Shown here one piece after another: positions 11,257 to 22,105 of a stretch of 64,000 nucleotides of DNA (the stretch's first letter is position 1; the number at the start of each line of letters is the position of its first letter). The stretch is from Plectosphaerella cucumerina (taxonomy: Eukaryota; Ascomycota; Sordariomycetes; Glomerellales; Plectosphaerellaceae): contig JAGPXD010000002.1 in the NCBI GenBank assembly GCA_020746995.1, positions 7,130,001 to 7,194,000 of the forward strand, given 5' to 3'. The notes below the pieces were generated by a model that was not told where the DNA came from, ran no database searches, and saw only the letters and a program-made list of their open reading frames with translations. The position numbers and the translations under genes were made by a program.

Positions 11257-13044
11257 TTAGAAAACGCTCTCGAGCAGGTAGGCAATCTCGGCGGGCCTGT
11301 AGTCGTCCTTCTCGACGTAGCGCAGGCCGGTGACGTTGGCGTCGAAGACGAGGTTGTCGGGCGAGGCCCTGGTGTAGCGGGGCCACTCGCCGCCGAGCTC
11401 GCCGGCGACGTTGGGGTTGCCGCCGTGGATGAAGGACACCCACATCTTGCTCATGAGGTCGGCCAGCTCGACGTACGTCTGGGGCTTGCCGGCGAAGGGG
11501 TTGGCGGCGTAGCCGATGCCCTGGACGTTGTTGAAGACAAAGGCGACCTCTTGGAAGTGGGTGGCGCCGTAGATGGGGTTGGGGAGGCCGTTGACGATGA
11601 CGTTCCAGAGGTACGAGTAGACGGGGAGGCCGGCGGCGGCGTAGGCGTCGACGAGGACGCGGCGGCCGGCGTGCTGCTGGTAGTCGCCGGCGAGGGCGGC
11701 GGAGCGCTTGAACTGCGAGCCGAAGGAGGAGCCCTCGGCGGGACGGCCCTCCCAGAAAGCGGGGATGCCGACGGCCGGGTCGTCGGGGTACAGGAGGGAG
11801 AGGGCGGCGATCTGGACGGCGTTGAGGTTGAGGCTCTTGAGCCAGGCCACCCACTGGTCATCCGTGTTGATGCCCGTCTTGGCATAGGCAGTACCCTCAT
11901 CGAAGTTGTTGCCGGTCAGGAGAGGCACGCGGGCGAACTTGCCGGCGGCGAGGAGGTCGACGGCCTGGCCGGTCATGAAGTCGCCGTCGATGACGGCGCT
12001 GAGGGTGGGCGCGGCGACGCTCAGGGGCTGGGAGCCGTTGAAGATGACGTTGAGGGTCTCCCAGGGCAGGGCGCGGAGGCAGGCGAGGCGGTCGGCGGCG
12101 TCGCTGCAGCCGGTGCGCTCGACGAGGGCGTCAAAGTAGGGCTGCCAGGTGGCGGCGTCGTGGAAGGGGGCGACGGGGCTGCCGCTCTGGAGGATGGCGC
12201 CGCTGAAGAGGCCGTCGGCCTTGCCGTCGTAGGCGATGAGCTGCATGCCGAGGGAGCGGGCGCCGGCCGACTCGCCCCAGATGGTGACCTTGTCCGAGTC
12301 GCCGCCGAAGGCGCCGATGTTCTCCTGGAGCCACTCGAGGGCGAGGCGCTGGTCCCTGAAGGCGACGTTGCCGGCGCCGGCGTCCTGGATCTCCTTGCCG
12401 AAGAGGAAGCCCCAGTTCTGGAGGCGGTAGTTGATGGACACGGCCACCATGGGCTTGCCCTCGCGCACGGACTGCTCGACGATGTGGCCGAGGTCGTACC
12501 TGGGGTCGCGGGAGCCGCCGGTGACGTAGGACTAGAGGGGGAGGTTGTCAGAAAGGGTCCGAGCCACGGGGAAGCATACGCCAGTCCATCGACTAGCAAT
12601 GTGACATTTGGGATGGATGGGAGGAGAAAGGAAACTTACACCGCCGTGGACCCAAACTCCGACGGGGAGGTCATCGCCGGGCTTGACGCCGCGGGGACGG
12701 ACGACGTTGAGGGTCAGGCAGTCCTCGTTGACGGGGCTGCCGAGGTTGGTGGTGTCGGAGCCATAGCCGATGCACATCCAGCCGTACTGGGTGGCATTCC
12801 TGGGCGTGTCGAACTTCTCGGTGTAAGGCTCGGGGGCGGCGAAGCGGAGGTCGCCGACGGGGGGCTTCGCGTAGGGAATGCCGAGGAAGTTGTCCTGGTT
12901 GTAGACGGTGCTGTGGGCGCCGACGTAGGTTCCCACGGTCAGCTTGGCCTTGGGGATGACGCACGGGCTGGCGGCAGCAGGACTGGTGAGGGAGGCCAGG
13001 GCGGCGAGGGCGCCAACGAGGGCGGATGCCACGTGAGAAGGCAT
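11257..13044 (-). CDS. Secreted type-B carboxylesterase/lipase
   Basis: Exons 13044-12640 and 12531-11257 with a 108-nt intron give 559 residues. A signal peptide (about 1-25, ending SPAAAS) is followed by the alpha/beta-hydrolase fold of the type-B carboxylesterase family. Visible landmarks: NFLGIPYAKPPVGDLRF, the NEDCLTLNV signature, oxyanion-hole HGG (133-135, exactly at the exon junction), the nucleophile motif GESAG with Ser at about 223, an acid in NNFDEGTAY (about 347) and a His in GATHFQEV (about 460). All three triad positions are present, so the enzyme looks active. Family reaction: hydrolysis of carboxylic esters, here outside the cell; the substrate (lipid, aromatic ester, mycotoxin ester or other) cannot be told. 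Codon use matches the neighbours. Confidence 0.92.
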
Positions 13045-14194
13045 CTTGAGGGTTGGTGGGTTGGGTATGTGGTGTTTGGCGAAGATTGACCCGAGAGGGG
13101 AGGGGGGAGGCTTTGGCGCAATGTCCTTCTGAGGGGAAGCTAGAGGAAGACAAAGTGCTGCGGATCGAAATTCAAGGGACCGGGAGTGGTGTCGATCACC
13201 GCGGGCGAGATATCTTTATGTAAATGGGCTCTCTCTTCCGCTCCCTCTTCGGCCTCGTGGGTCATCGACCATGTGCGTTGGACGGCGTGGCACTAGCATT
13301 AACGCTGCGAGATTATAGCCCAGCAGGAAACGTGTGTTGGCCGGATCCGAGACGAAATCTCCGTTGTATTGGACCGGATGGAGCACGTCAGAGTCGGTTT
13401 GGCCGAGTGTCAGTGGTCACGGAACAGGTCGGCCAGGGCAGTATGGGCAGGGAAGGGCGGTGACCCGGTGGCGGAGCGGGACACTTGAACCAGGAAAATC
13501 ACCGTCGTCGATAGATTGAGAGGGCCGGCGATCCCTGCCTGGACGTTGGGGTGGCGTGTGCCATGCTAGAGCAGATGATGCTGGACCGGGTATCGGGGGG
13601 TTTCCAAGGGTTCTTGGTGTGCAATGTGTCTTGGGACCCGGAGTAATTGGGGAGTATCCTCTCTGCCGAGGAGTCCGGCCGGCTGGCTGTGCAGTGTGCA
13701 GCATGCACGATGAGAACTCGTACCTGCAGTTCGGGCAATATTGTGTGACTATCGAACCGCCGTTGGAGGGCGGATGTTCCCCTGAACGGGGGTTGGTCTG
13801 CCGAGAGGGAGGTCACATGACCTGACCTGCCCCGGGCCGGGCTCGGAGCCCCGCTGAACTTGGGGGACTGGACAGTGGACTGCCAGTGGAGGATCACACG
13901 GGGGGACGACTCGGATTGCGTGAAAGTTGAGTAACGGGGCTCGGCTCGAGAAGTGCTTATTTCCCCGACAACTGCTGCAAATCCCACTGATTTGCCGAGG
14001 CGGGGGAGGGCCGGCCCCGACTTTTGAAATGCCGGCCCTACTTCTGATGGCGTTTACCGGTATGTTCAGCCCATTCCATCAGGCTGAAGGGAGAAGAAAA
14101 CCGTTACACTTCCGAACATTCTTCCCGCACTCTCAAACTTCAGCTCGACCTTCTTTCTGACATTCTCCCGAGACGAACCTTTCTGCAGGAAGGA

Positions 14195-14206
14195 GGGGGG
14201 GGGGGG
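14195..14206. repeat. Poly-G tract (12 G)
   Basis: An uninterrupted run of 12 guanines on the plus strand in non-coding DNA. Such runs are length-unstable and prone to sequencing indels. Confidence 0.9.
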
Positions 14207-14223
14207 AACTTAAGACAAGGATG

Positions 14224-14252
14224 GGCCAAGGCCAAGGCCAAGGCCAAGGCCA
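14224..14252. repeat. GGCCAA hexamer tandem repeat
   Basis: Four perfect copies of GGCCAA followed by a partial GGCCA, read directly from the sequence, in the intergenic region 18 bases after the poly-G tract. Confidence 0.9.
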
Positions 14253-16072
14253 GGGCCCCCCGAAAATTCGTGAAACCCTCGCGTAATGGAGTCCAGAGTC
14301 ATGACTCGAGTTCGCTGACCATCAGCACCAGAAATGCCAGCCCGGCTCACGGAGATGATTGCTGCCGCGGAACTAGAAGGGCCTGTGGCGCCATTCGGTG
14401 CCCCCGTCCCACTGCCAATCCCACTCTGCCGTGGCCCGTGGCCCAACTGGCAACTTCGACAAAGTCACGACGGACGGCAACAGGATTCCGCCTCTTCCCT
14501 GGTTGTTGGTTCTGTTGGTTCAAGGCCTCCCCCTGGATGGTGTTCCTTCGTGCTTCCAGATTACCTCACCAACACAAACGTGGCAAGCCTGTCCGCGTGG
14601 CCAGGTGGCAGAGTCAGGTTCCATGTCGGCAAGTGTTCTGCATGTGAGATTTGCACTGCTTTGCTGCGCCGTTCCCGAGGTCTTGGGTTGGCCTTGACGA
14701 CATGCATACTTGCAGAAGAAGCAGCGAAGAAGCAACCACCGTGACAACACTGCAAAACGGTTGTGCCCACCATCTCCCCTCAAGCCCCCCTCAAGCCCTC
14801 CCGCTTCCCCTTTCCCCCTCAAGCCTCCCGAGTCCCGCCTCCTCAAACGCCAGAGGAGAATCCTCCACAGTCCACACCAAGACGAGTCCGGGAGCGGGGC
14901 ATCCCTCACCTCACCTCACCTCACTTCACGAGAGATTCTTCGATGCTAATGCACGCCATGACTCGGGCCATCATCCGCGGACCCATTCGCGGGCTCGCAC
15001 TACTTGCAGCGAACAACCCGCCGCCGAAAGCCAATCTCCCACAACTAATGGGCCGACAAGCCCATCGTCCAAGACCAAGGAGACCAGCCTCATTGCCCCG
15101 GGACCCTGGCCTTTCAAGGGGAGGTGAGGTGAAGGGGGACCCTCCGTGGAGACATGGAAGCTCGTACTTTACGTGATGCTGGCCCTGCTTGGAACGCCCA
15201 TCTCCGGCCGGGGACCAACCATCGTTGGTGCGCCACCGGATCACGTCTTCTGGAAGATGAGGCTCCAACGATCCGAGCTTCTTCCTGCATCAAACCCCAT
15301 CTAAAGGAGGGTCCCCCGAAAGAAGCAAGAGAGACGAAAGGCAAAAAACAGAACAGCCCTGAGCTCGGTCTCGTCTTCCTCGTTCGATGTTTGTCAGAAG
15401 AACAGAACAGGCCGGATGGCCACACATCGTGCTGAGCGTGCTCGGCCGGTCTTCAAACCGGCTGCTGCCTTGTCTTGCTCCTCCGTCTGTGCCATCGCGC
15501 CTCTTTCCTAGCGGCGGGCGATCCGCTACGAATCCGTTCCAGGTTCTGCCGATCTCTGCCACAGTCAGCTGTTCGTCGCGACGGGGGCCCAAGGGGAGGG
15601 TCCCGGAGGAGGGGGACTTAGCAAGTCTAGCAGAGGCGAGCGCGACGTTGCGCGGGCTTACAAGCCTACAACCCCTGGTTCCTTGCCGGCCCACGAAGCT
15701 AAGGTCGTGGACGGCAAGGACGGGCATTGAGGCACATATCAGGGGCTGGGGCGTACCCAAGTACGAGGAACGAAGCGGCAGCCTGGAAAGTTAGAGTGAT
15801 CATCAGATGGACACAGCGGACCCTGAGGGTCGTGCCACATCTCCGCCCCCCAAGTCCCCCAAGGCCCCCTCCCCTCAGACTTAATACTCCTGGAGAGGAC
15901 ATCCACTCCTGTCAGACCAACCTGTGGATGGAGACTCGGTTCCGCCTCCTCTCGCCACTGACCGAACCCTCCTCGATTACGCCGAGACGACTCAGCCCTT
16001 TCGCGATAACCGGCGCACACACGCTCTATCGTGGTATGCCGCAGCGGGCACTCTGACCGTCTTCAACTCGAG

Positions 16073-17443
16073 ATGGACTCCGATAACAGAGGCCCACGCC
16101 TCGTGGCCGTGTGCTGGTCCCTGGCCGCGGCCGCCGCCGTCCTGCTCTTCCTGCGCATCTACTGCAAGATCTGGCGCGGCAGAGGTCTGTGGTGGGATGA
16201 CCACCTGCTGATCGTATCATGGGTAGGCATCTTCGGCCTTGATCAGAGAGATGGGCAACGATACTGACATGCCCAGGTATCCCTCATCATAGCGGTGTCG
16301 ATAAACACGTACATCGTGTCCCTGGGCTTCGGCACGCACATCTGGACCATCAGCAAGGAGAACCTCAAGATCATCAACCTAAACACCATCATGGTCGCCA
16401 CATTTGGCATCCTAGCCACGACGACGAGTAAAACGTCCTTCGCCCTGACGCTGTACCGCATCTCGCCCAATGCGTGGATGAAGTATTTCCTCATCTTCGT
16501 CATCATCTCCGTCAACATCTCCATGAACCTCGTGTGGATCTTTGGTCTGGCAAAGTGCCAGCCTTTGCAGAAGGTGTGGGATGGGGATGTTGAGGGAACA
16601 TGCTGGGATAGGAGGAAGCTGCTCAAGTTTCAGCTGTTTGCTGCCTGTGAGTATCCCGAGTCTCGAGCTGGAATGTTGCTGACGGTACGTGATAGATTAT
16701 TCGGCCATCCTCGACTTTGTCCTCGCCCTGCTGCCGTGGCAGATCCTCATGGGCATGCAGATGCGGCGCCGCGAGAGGCTCGGTGTCGCGATTGCCATGA
16801 GTCTGGGAGCAATGTAAGACAACCCAACGGCAAGTATAAACGACAGGACTAACAATCCCAGCGCTGGAATCACCGGCATCGTCAAGGCCGTCCTGGTCGT
16901 CAGCATGAGCAGCACCGACTTTACCTACGAGCGCGTCGACCTGACCATCTGGACCCTGACCGAGCCCGCCGCCTCCATCATGGCCGTCTCCATCCCCATT
17001 CTGTCAGTTCCCCTGCCCTCCCTTCTTCACAATACAAAGCTAACTCCCCCAGACGCATGCTCTACCGCGAACTCAAGTCCAGTCACTACAAGTACAAAAC
17101 CGGCGGCACCGGCCAAAACGACCCCCGAACAGGCCACATGAACACCAACGCCACCGACGCGCGCAAGTCGAAGCGCTTCGGCCCCCACTCCAAGTACGGC
17201 CGCAACTCGGTCGTCATCATGTCCAACGCCGGCTGGGACGAGTCGCAGGAAGGTCTGCAGGACGCCGACCGCGCCGCGCGTGCTGCGAAAACCTCGCCGA
17301 ACCAGAGCGGCGTCCTCAAGACGGAGGAGGTGCGCGTCTACCACGAGCGTCTGAGCACCGTCAGCGACGAGAACTCGATCGAGCTCAAGGTCCTCGGGCC
17401 CGCGGACAAGAGGAGCGATCCGGACATGTCCAACCGGATATAG
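16073..17443 (+). CDS. Rhodopsin-domain (PTH11-like, no CFEM) integral membrane protein
   Basis: Five exons (16073-16222, 16277-16646, 16696-16813, 16862-17002, 17053-17443) give 389 residues. Seven hydrophobic segments fill about residues 9-260, with the family landmarks RIYCKIWRGRGLWWDDHLLI, a tract ending SKTSFALTLYRI, NLVWIFGLAKCQPLQKVWDG and DLTIWTLTEPAASIMAVSIP. This is the fungal Rhodopsin-domain family that also includes Pth11-like receptors; no N-terminal CFEM cysteine domain is present. The cytoplasmic tail (from about 262) is long, polar and Ser/Thr/Lys-rich, as expected of a signalling tail. Family members are candidate surface sensors; ligand unknown. The first coding exon ends with a Trp codon right at the donor. 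Confidence 0.85.
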
Positions 17444-17778
17444 ATCTGGTGGGAAAGTTGTGGCTCGGCCTTTTTATACCCCCTCTGTACGTATCTCATG
17501 TAATGATAGTTTCTATTCAGGGCGCAGCGGCTGCCTCGATTTACATCATTCGGTATACTGCTGGGAAGACGTGTCGTTGAGAAGAATTGCTGTGAAGGAC
17601 GACCATACCCATGGCCGTGGGGTTGACGATGCGCCAGGGGAGAGAGTCATGTCCTATCTGTGCGACCCCAGGCGCAGGGTGCTGGTGGAGATATCCTGTC
17701 TGACCGCCGACAGGCACACGACTCGTAGGCAAGAGTGATGGTGGTTAACTGCAGATGTCCGACGGCTACACGTGTCCA
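17444..17778. other. Convergent 3' intergenic region
   Basis: Short gap between convergent genes. No other feature recognised. Confidence 0.4.
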
Positions 17779-18297
17779 TCAGCTCTTCCGCTCCTCTCTT
17801 GCCTTGGCGACGATTCCATCCAGCCAATCTTGATGCCCGAGCAACATCCGGTTCGGCTTCGTCTTTGCCAGCTCAACGGCCGGCTTCCCAATCTGCGACT
17901 CCTGCGTGAGGATCCTCACGACGCCCCATTCTAGCCTCTCGACGATCCAGGCGTGGTAGACGTCAAGGGCCTTGTCCTCGTCGCCTTCCACTATCGCCCG
18001 CCAGGCTAGACGCCCTGGGGAAGTTGGCGTCGGCTCGACGGCCTCGTAGACTGTCATCTCCATCGGCGGGAAGCCAAATGTCGAGAAGCTAAAGGTGCGG
18101 CCCTTTTTCAGAACGCCATCGGGGGCTGGAGGGGTGACTTGGCTGCAGTTGTCGTAGTACGACTCCCATAGGGCGGGGTGGACGAGGAGGCGCCATGCTT
18201 CGTCGACGGTGAGGTCTTTGACGATGACCTCGTTGGAGACGAAGTTGTCTGTGGTTCCGGGGAGGAAGTTGTCGGGCCAGAGTATGTATGAGGCCAT
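17779..18297 (-). CDS. SRPBCC-fold (START-like) domain protein
   Basis: A single exon of 172 residues. The sequence NEVIVKDLTVDEAWRLLVHP, then WESYYDNCSQV, GRTFSFSTFGFPPMEMTVYE and RLAWRAIVEG, ending VRILTQESQIG and a C-terminal amphipathic helix (LLGHQDWLDGIVAKAREERK), is the pattern of polyketide-cyclase-like SRPBCC proteins, which bind hydrophobic ligands in a helix-grip cavity. No signal peptide; probably cytosolic. The start at 18297 gives the expected domain length. Substrate unknown. It lies tail-to-tail with the receptor gene and in the same orientation as the membrane-protein gene upstream. Confidence 0.75.
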   Translation of the reverse strand: MASYILWPDNFLPGTTDNFVSNEVIVKDLTVDEAWRLLVHPALWESYYDNCSQVTPPAPDGVLKKGRTFSFSTFGFPPMEMTVYEAVEPTPTSPGRLAWRAIVEGDEDKALDVYHAWIVERLEWGVVRILTQESQIGKPAVELAKTKPNRMLLGHQDWLDGIVAKAREERKS

Positions 18298-18572
18298 GGT
18301 GACAAGCGTGAGGACCTCGGTGAAGTCTTACTGGCCGGGTCGGGAGAGCGAGTTGAGAATGTGTTGATGTCATGGAAGCGCCCTTGAGTACTTGTATCTG
18401 AACCCCTGGACGCTGCCGCTGACAGGCCCCGCTCTTAGCCTGTTCCACCCTGGCGTCGGAAGCGGGCGAGATAAGGCGGCTGCGTTCAGTGGGCATACCA
18501 ACAGAAGGTCGGGTACGGTATTTGTGCGGCTATGATCATGTCCATCTATCCGACTCCCAAGACGTCATTGGC

Positions 18573-19580
18573 TCACTCGACGCCGAGCAGCTCCCAGGCT
18601 ACATGGCTCGTCCAGCAGCAGATCACATCCCAACCAACACTCCCAACCGCAGGATGCTCATGCAGCGTCTTCAGCGCAACGCCCAGATCCGCCCCCTCCT
18701 CGTACAGCCGTGCAGTCCCCACAAACAGCAGCATCAGCATAACCACAGCCTTGGACTTGCGCCACGGCTTCGTAAGCCCATGCGGCGCAGCGCTCTCCGG
18801 CATAAACCTGTTGAGAACCAAGGGCGCAAAGGCGAGGAGGTGCGGCGCCAGGAGGAAGCGCATGAAGCCGGGCGTGCCGAAGCGCGAGGGGACCTTTGTC
18901 GAGATGTAGATGTTGACGGCTAGCAGGACGTCGTACCAGAGCGAGGCCGATAGGAAGACCGGAGGAGGCCGGCGAGGCTGCTTCGCGGGCACGGCGTCGT
19001 GGAGGAGCACGGCGAGGAAGAAGAGGTTCGAGGCGAAAGATATGGCAACGACTTGGCCGAGGAGCATGAAGAGCCACATGTGCGGGATGCGTCGGTTTCG
19101 CGCTGGGGCTGTCAGTGATTGTTCCGAGGAGGGGAGTCGATGGAATTTACCTTGGCAGGCGAGCATGACGCTCCAGATGCCGCAGAAGCCAAAGATCTGA
19201 AGCGACCACCACGCCCGCGGCGCCGTCTCCAGCGTCGACGCCCACGCTTGCTTGAAGAGGGTCGTGTCGCGCAGCCAGCGGCCGAGATGCAGGGTCTCGG
19301 CATCGTGTTCAGGGTGGACCAACGTCCATTGCTGGTAGGACCAGCTGAAGAAGCGGAACATATGGTACCATGTCGTCGCGAGGCTGAGAGCCGCAAGGAT
19401 GGAGAAGAGGGCGACGGCATTACGTCGTGGGCCTTGCTGGCTCGGAGACTTTGGCCGGGTGAGCCGGGAACGGGAGGCGCCGCCGCGAATGATGGTGATG
19501 CATGCCGCGGTGAGGGAGGCGGCTAGGATCATGTAGCCCGAGAAGATGGCCAGTGGCCGGGCGTTGGAGACGTCGTCCAT
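18573..19580 (-). CDS. Unknown multipass membrane protein
   Basis: The minus-strand frame from MDDVSNARPLAIFSGYMILA (start at 19580) to TGA at 18573 gives 335 residues with about seven hydrophobic segments. Landmarks include TTWYHMFRFFSWSYQQW, a tract reading AWWSLQIFGFCGIWSVMLA, MLLGQVVAISFASNLFFLAV and ICCWTSHVAWELLGVE at the C-terminus. An in-frame 42-nt stretch (19109-19150, GTAAAT to CTGACAG) looks like an intron; removing it gives 321 residues and a smoother LACQAPARNRRIPHMW junction. A longer start at 19712 would add a low-complexity leader and is less likely. I recognise fungal relatives of unknown function but no named family. Confidence 0.7.
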   Translation of the reverse strand: MDDVSNARPLAIFSGYMILAASLTAACITIIRGGASRSRLTRPKSPSQQGPRRNAVALFSILAALSLATTWYHMFRFFSWSYQQWTLVHPEHDAETLHLGRWLRDTTLFKQAWASTLETAPRAWWSLQIFGFCGIWSVMLACQGKFHRLPSSEQSLTAPARNRRIPHMWLFMLLGQVVAISFASNLFFLAVLLHDAVPAKQPRRPPPVFLSASLWYDVLLAVNIYISTKVPSRFGTPGFMRFLLAPHLLAFAPLVLNRFMPESAAPHGLTKPWRKSKAVVMLMLLFVGTARLYEEGADLGVALKTLHEHPAVGSVGWDVICCWTSHVAWELLGVE

Positions 19581-19942
19581 GGCGGGCGGGTGGATGCCGG
19601 GAGATGGAGGTGTGAGGTTGAGATTGATGAGATGATGAGCGGCCGGGAGACGTGGAGAAAACACAGCCGACGGACCCCTGTAGCGATGGTCCCTCACAGT
19701 GTGCGGACTCATCTCGGATAGGGGACAGGGGTCAACATCCGCCTTGAAGCACTCTTTCTATTCTTCTGCTGCATTTTACTCGTGGATTCATTGCCAAGTT
19801 TGTTGATACGTGAGTTGGTTGAATTCCATGTGCTGAGTGACGTCCTACAGAATGCTTCGGGATGCTGTGGCAGCATGTCAATCAATCATCATGATAGCCT
19901 CAAGCATGACAAGCATTCCTCCATCATCATCTCGCCCGATCA
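19581..19942. other. Intergenic region
   Basis: Leader and promoter of the membrane-protein gene plus the 3' flank of the transcription-factor gene; both are on the minus strand. Nothing else seen. Confidence 0.4.
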
Positions 19943-21572
19943 TCATTTGCTCCTTGTCATCATATGCCCTGCAAGAACCTCAGCTCCTGCTTCGCCATGC
20001 GTCGCATCGATCCACGCGACTTGTCGAAGACCACGCTGCACTTCCTCCCACGTTATCCCAAGCCACGATACCATCGCCGAGAGCCTCTCGTGCGACCACT
20101 CTCCGTCCGGGTCCGGAAGCACTGAAATCGCCCCGACAACCAGACACCACCCGTAGAGCCTGCGTTCCAGACCCGTCACTGGCTCAATCCCCATCAGCGC
20201 CGACTTCAATCGCCTTCCCAGGAAATGGAACGACATCCTCACCCCAGGAACCCGCAGGAACAGCGTCGACAGATATGCCAGCAAAGCCAGCCGCATCAGC
20301 TCCGCAAAGCCACCATCTTCCCCAAGTTCCATCTCCAACAGGCGATACTGCGCTGACGTCAGAAGTCCATGGAGATGCTCCGGGTGCATCGTCTCGCCCG
20401 TGTCGAACATAGCGTTCGCCAGCTGCGAGAAGTCGTGGAGATCTTTCAGCACGACGCCCAGCCTGGGGTCTAGGGACTTCACAACGGAGAAAATGCCGCT
20501 GAAGCCTGGTGCTGTTTCTGCCCGGGCGGCGGCCAGCTCTGGTGAGCGCCGGAAGAAGGGCGTGAAGGAAAGCATCGTCCCGGAGAAGGCTGGCTTGCCT
20601 CCTGTTGCCATGGCATGGCCAAAGTCCACCCTTCAAAGTCAGCATTAAATCCTGTCACTATGAGGGTGCATTGTACTTACCTGCACAGCTTGGAGTACAG
20701 CTCGCCGTTATGCCTAAACACATCGATGCCGCCACGCATCTCTACGATCCGCCGGAGCCCGCGAAAGTGAAGCTCCGCCGCCGCCAGGTCGCCAAAACAC
20801 TCGGCTACGATGGCCAACGACATGACCACAGCGGCTGTGGCGTCAGTCAACGCCTCATCAGTGTTGCCAACGCGGCTCTTGAGCGCGCCGACGGCTCTAT
20901 ACAGGTGATAGTTTGTGGCGCGAGCAGGAGCCCGGCCGGCGATGACGTCGAAGAAGACAGAGACTGTGTAGAGAGTCGCGTGGAGGTAGGCTGGGTCGGC
21001 GAGGAGCCATTGGAAGAAGACTGTGTTGGCGACGTCGACGTTGCAGCATCTGTCGACGGGGTAGATTATCCTCTTGATCTTGGCGCAGACTGCAGTCGGT
21101 CAGCGGGCGAAATGCGAGGAGGGGAAGGGGGTTTACAGTAGACGATCTTCCCCATCGAGTTTGAGTCTAGGTCCTCGCAGAACTTGATCAGGGAGAGGTC
21201 GTGGGGTGTACGAGGGACGGAGAGGGGCTCCCATTGTCTCCAGTCAGGGGATATAGACCGACTGGGGAGCAGGGCCTGGCTGTTCTGGATGTCACCGCAG
21301 GAGACAAATTCAACGCTCGAAACGTCTTCCGCCCAGATTTGCCTCTCGGCTATCGTCTGGGTGCATTTCCGCTTGCGCGGAGCCCCCTGTCTGGTGTTCT
21401 TCCCGCGCATGACATGGCTACGGATGGTCTTGCGATGCTCGGCACCAAGTCGACCCTGAGAATCCGTCGCCATGAAAACCAGTCCCTTGGCCTCAGGGGC
21501 TAGGAAGTATCAGCAGGGTAGCAGGGACAAATTCGCACTGGACTTACCACCGGGACCTTGTCTCCGCGTCAT
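19943..21572 (-). CDS. Fungal-specific transcription factor domain protein (no zinc cluster)
   Basis: Four exons (21572-21548, 21499-21137, 21089-20681, 20630-19943) join in frame to 494 residues. The N-terminus has FMATDSQGRLG followed by the basic RSHVMRGKNTRQ segment typical of a large family of fungal putative regulators, with no CysX2Cys zinc cluster. The middle and C-terminal parts (ANTVFFQWLLADPAYLHATL, a helical tract ending SLAIVAECFGD, LHFRGLRRIVEMRGGID, RRLYGWCLVVGAISVLP) match the fungal transcription-factor homology region (DUF3468-like). Family members often sit in accessory or biosynthetic neighbourhoods; targets unknown. Intron 3 is 50 nt and ends TTTGAAG, an unusual AAG acceptor that is nevertheless required to keep the frame. 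Confidence 0.78.
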
Positions 21573-22105
21573 CGTGGCAGCGAGATCCAGCTGTCTTGCG
21601 GAAACTCGGAGTTAAGGAGACTGCTGCTAGAGCCGATTTCGTGAGCTCATGAGTATGCTGCTGTCAAGCAAGCGTGGTGCGAGGTGTCGAAGACCATTTT
21701 CCAGAAGAGGAAAACAATCAGGAGATGTGAAACTTCCATGTCCTGGGAGTTGTCGACTCGAAAGGGGGGATGAACATGGGTGGTCGCCCCGGACTTAAGC
21801 GTCCCGCGCTAATTCGATGACGGGCCATCGCCAAGACATTGATTGTTTCCCCTTTGCGGTCTAGCGTCGATCCGTCACGATGCTTGGCATCTTGAACCTC
21901 GAGCTTGTCCTCATTGGGGAAACAGTCTTCCGTGGGAAGGGACTGGCCGGTCTGTATGGATGCCTTGTGCTCTCGGAATTAAGATATCCAGTGGTAGGCG
22001 AGACTTTGGTTCGTATAATGGAAGGAAAAGACTGTCGTGATATAAAAGCAAGTCTGTCGAAGCAATGCCAAACCTCATCACAACAGACTTGCCACTTCCA
22101 TCACC
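21573..22105. other. Divergent promoter region
   Basis: Shared upstream region of the minus-strand regulator and the plus-strand dehydrogenase. A TATA box for the dehydrogenase is listed separately. No gene seen. Confidence 0.5.
22041..22048 (+). promoter_or_regulatory. TATA box of the SDR gene
   Basis: TATAAAAG, 58 bases before the ATG at 22106, matches the TATA consensus at a distance usual for ascomycete TATA promoters. TATA promoters in fungi tend to be regulated rather than constitutive. Confidence 0.6.

Larger units (their letters stand above)
13045..16072. other. Large intergenic region, 3 kb
   Basis: No supported gene. It carries the esterase promoter on the left and the promoter of the rhodopsin-domain gene on the right. 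It also contains simple-sequence tracts: a run of 12 G at 14195-14206, a GGCCAA hexamer array at 14224-14252 and a CTCAC-rich stretch near 14905-14930 that is partly complementary to GAGGTGAGGTG near 15120. Overlapping open frames on both strands look like chance products of GC-rich sequence. Confidence 0.45.

Noticed and set aside
11425..13089. A 554-codon plus-strand frame opposite the carboxylesterase
   Set aside because: It crosses the esterase exons and intron, has a Gly/Val/Asp-rich out-of-frame composition, and the sense strand carries a complete catalytic triad.
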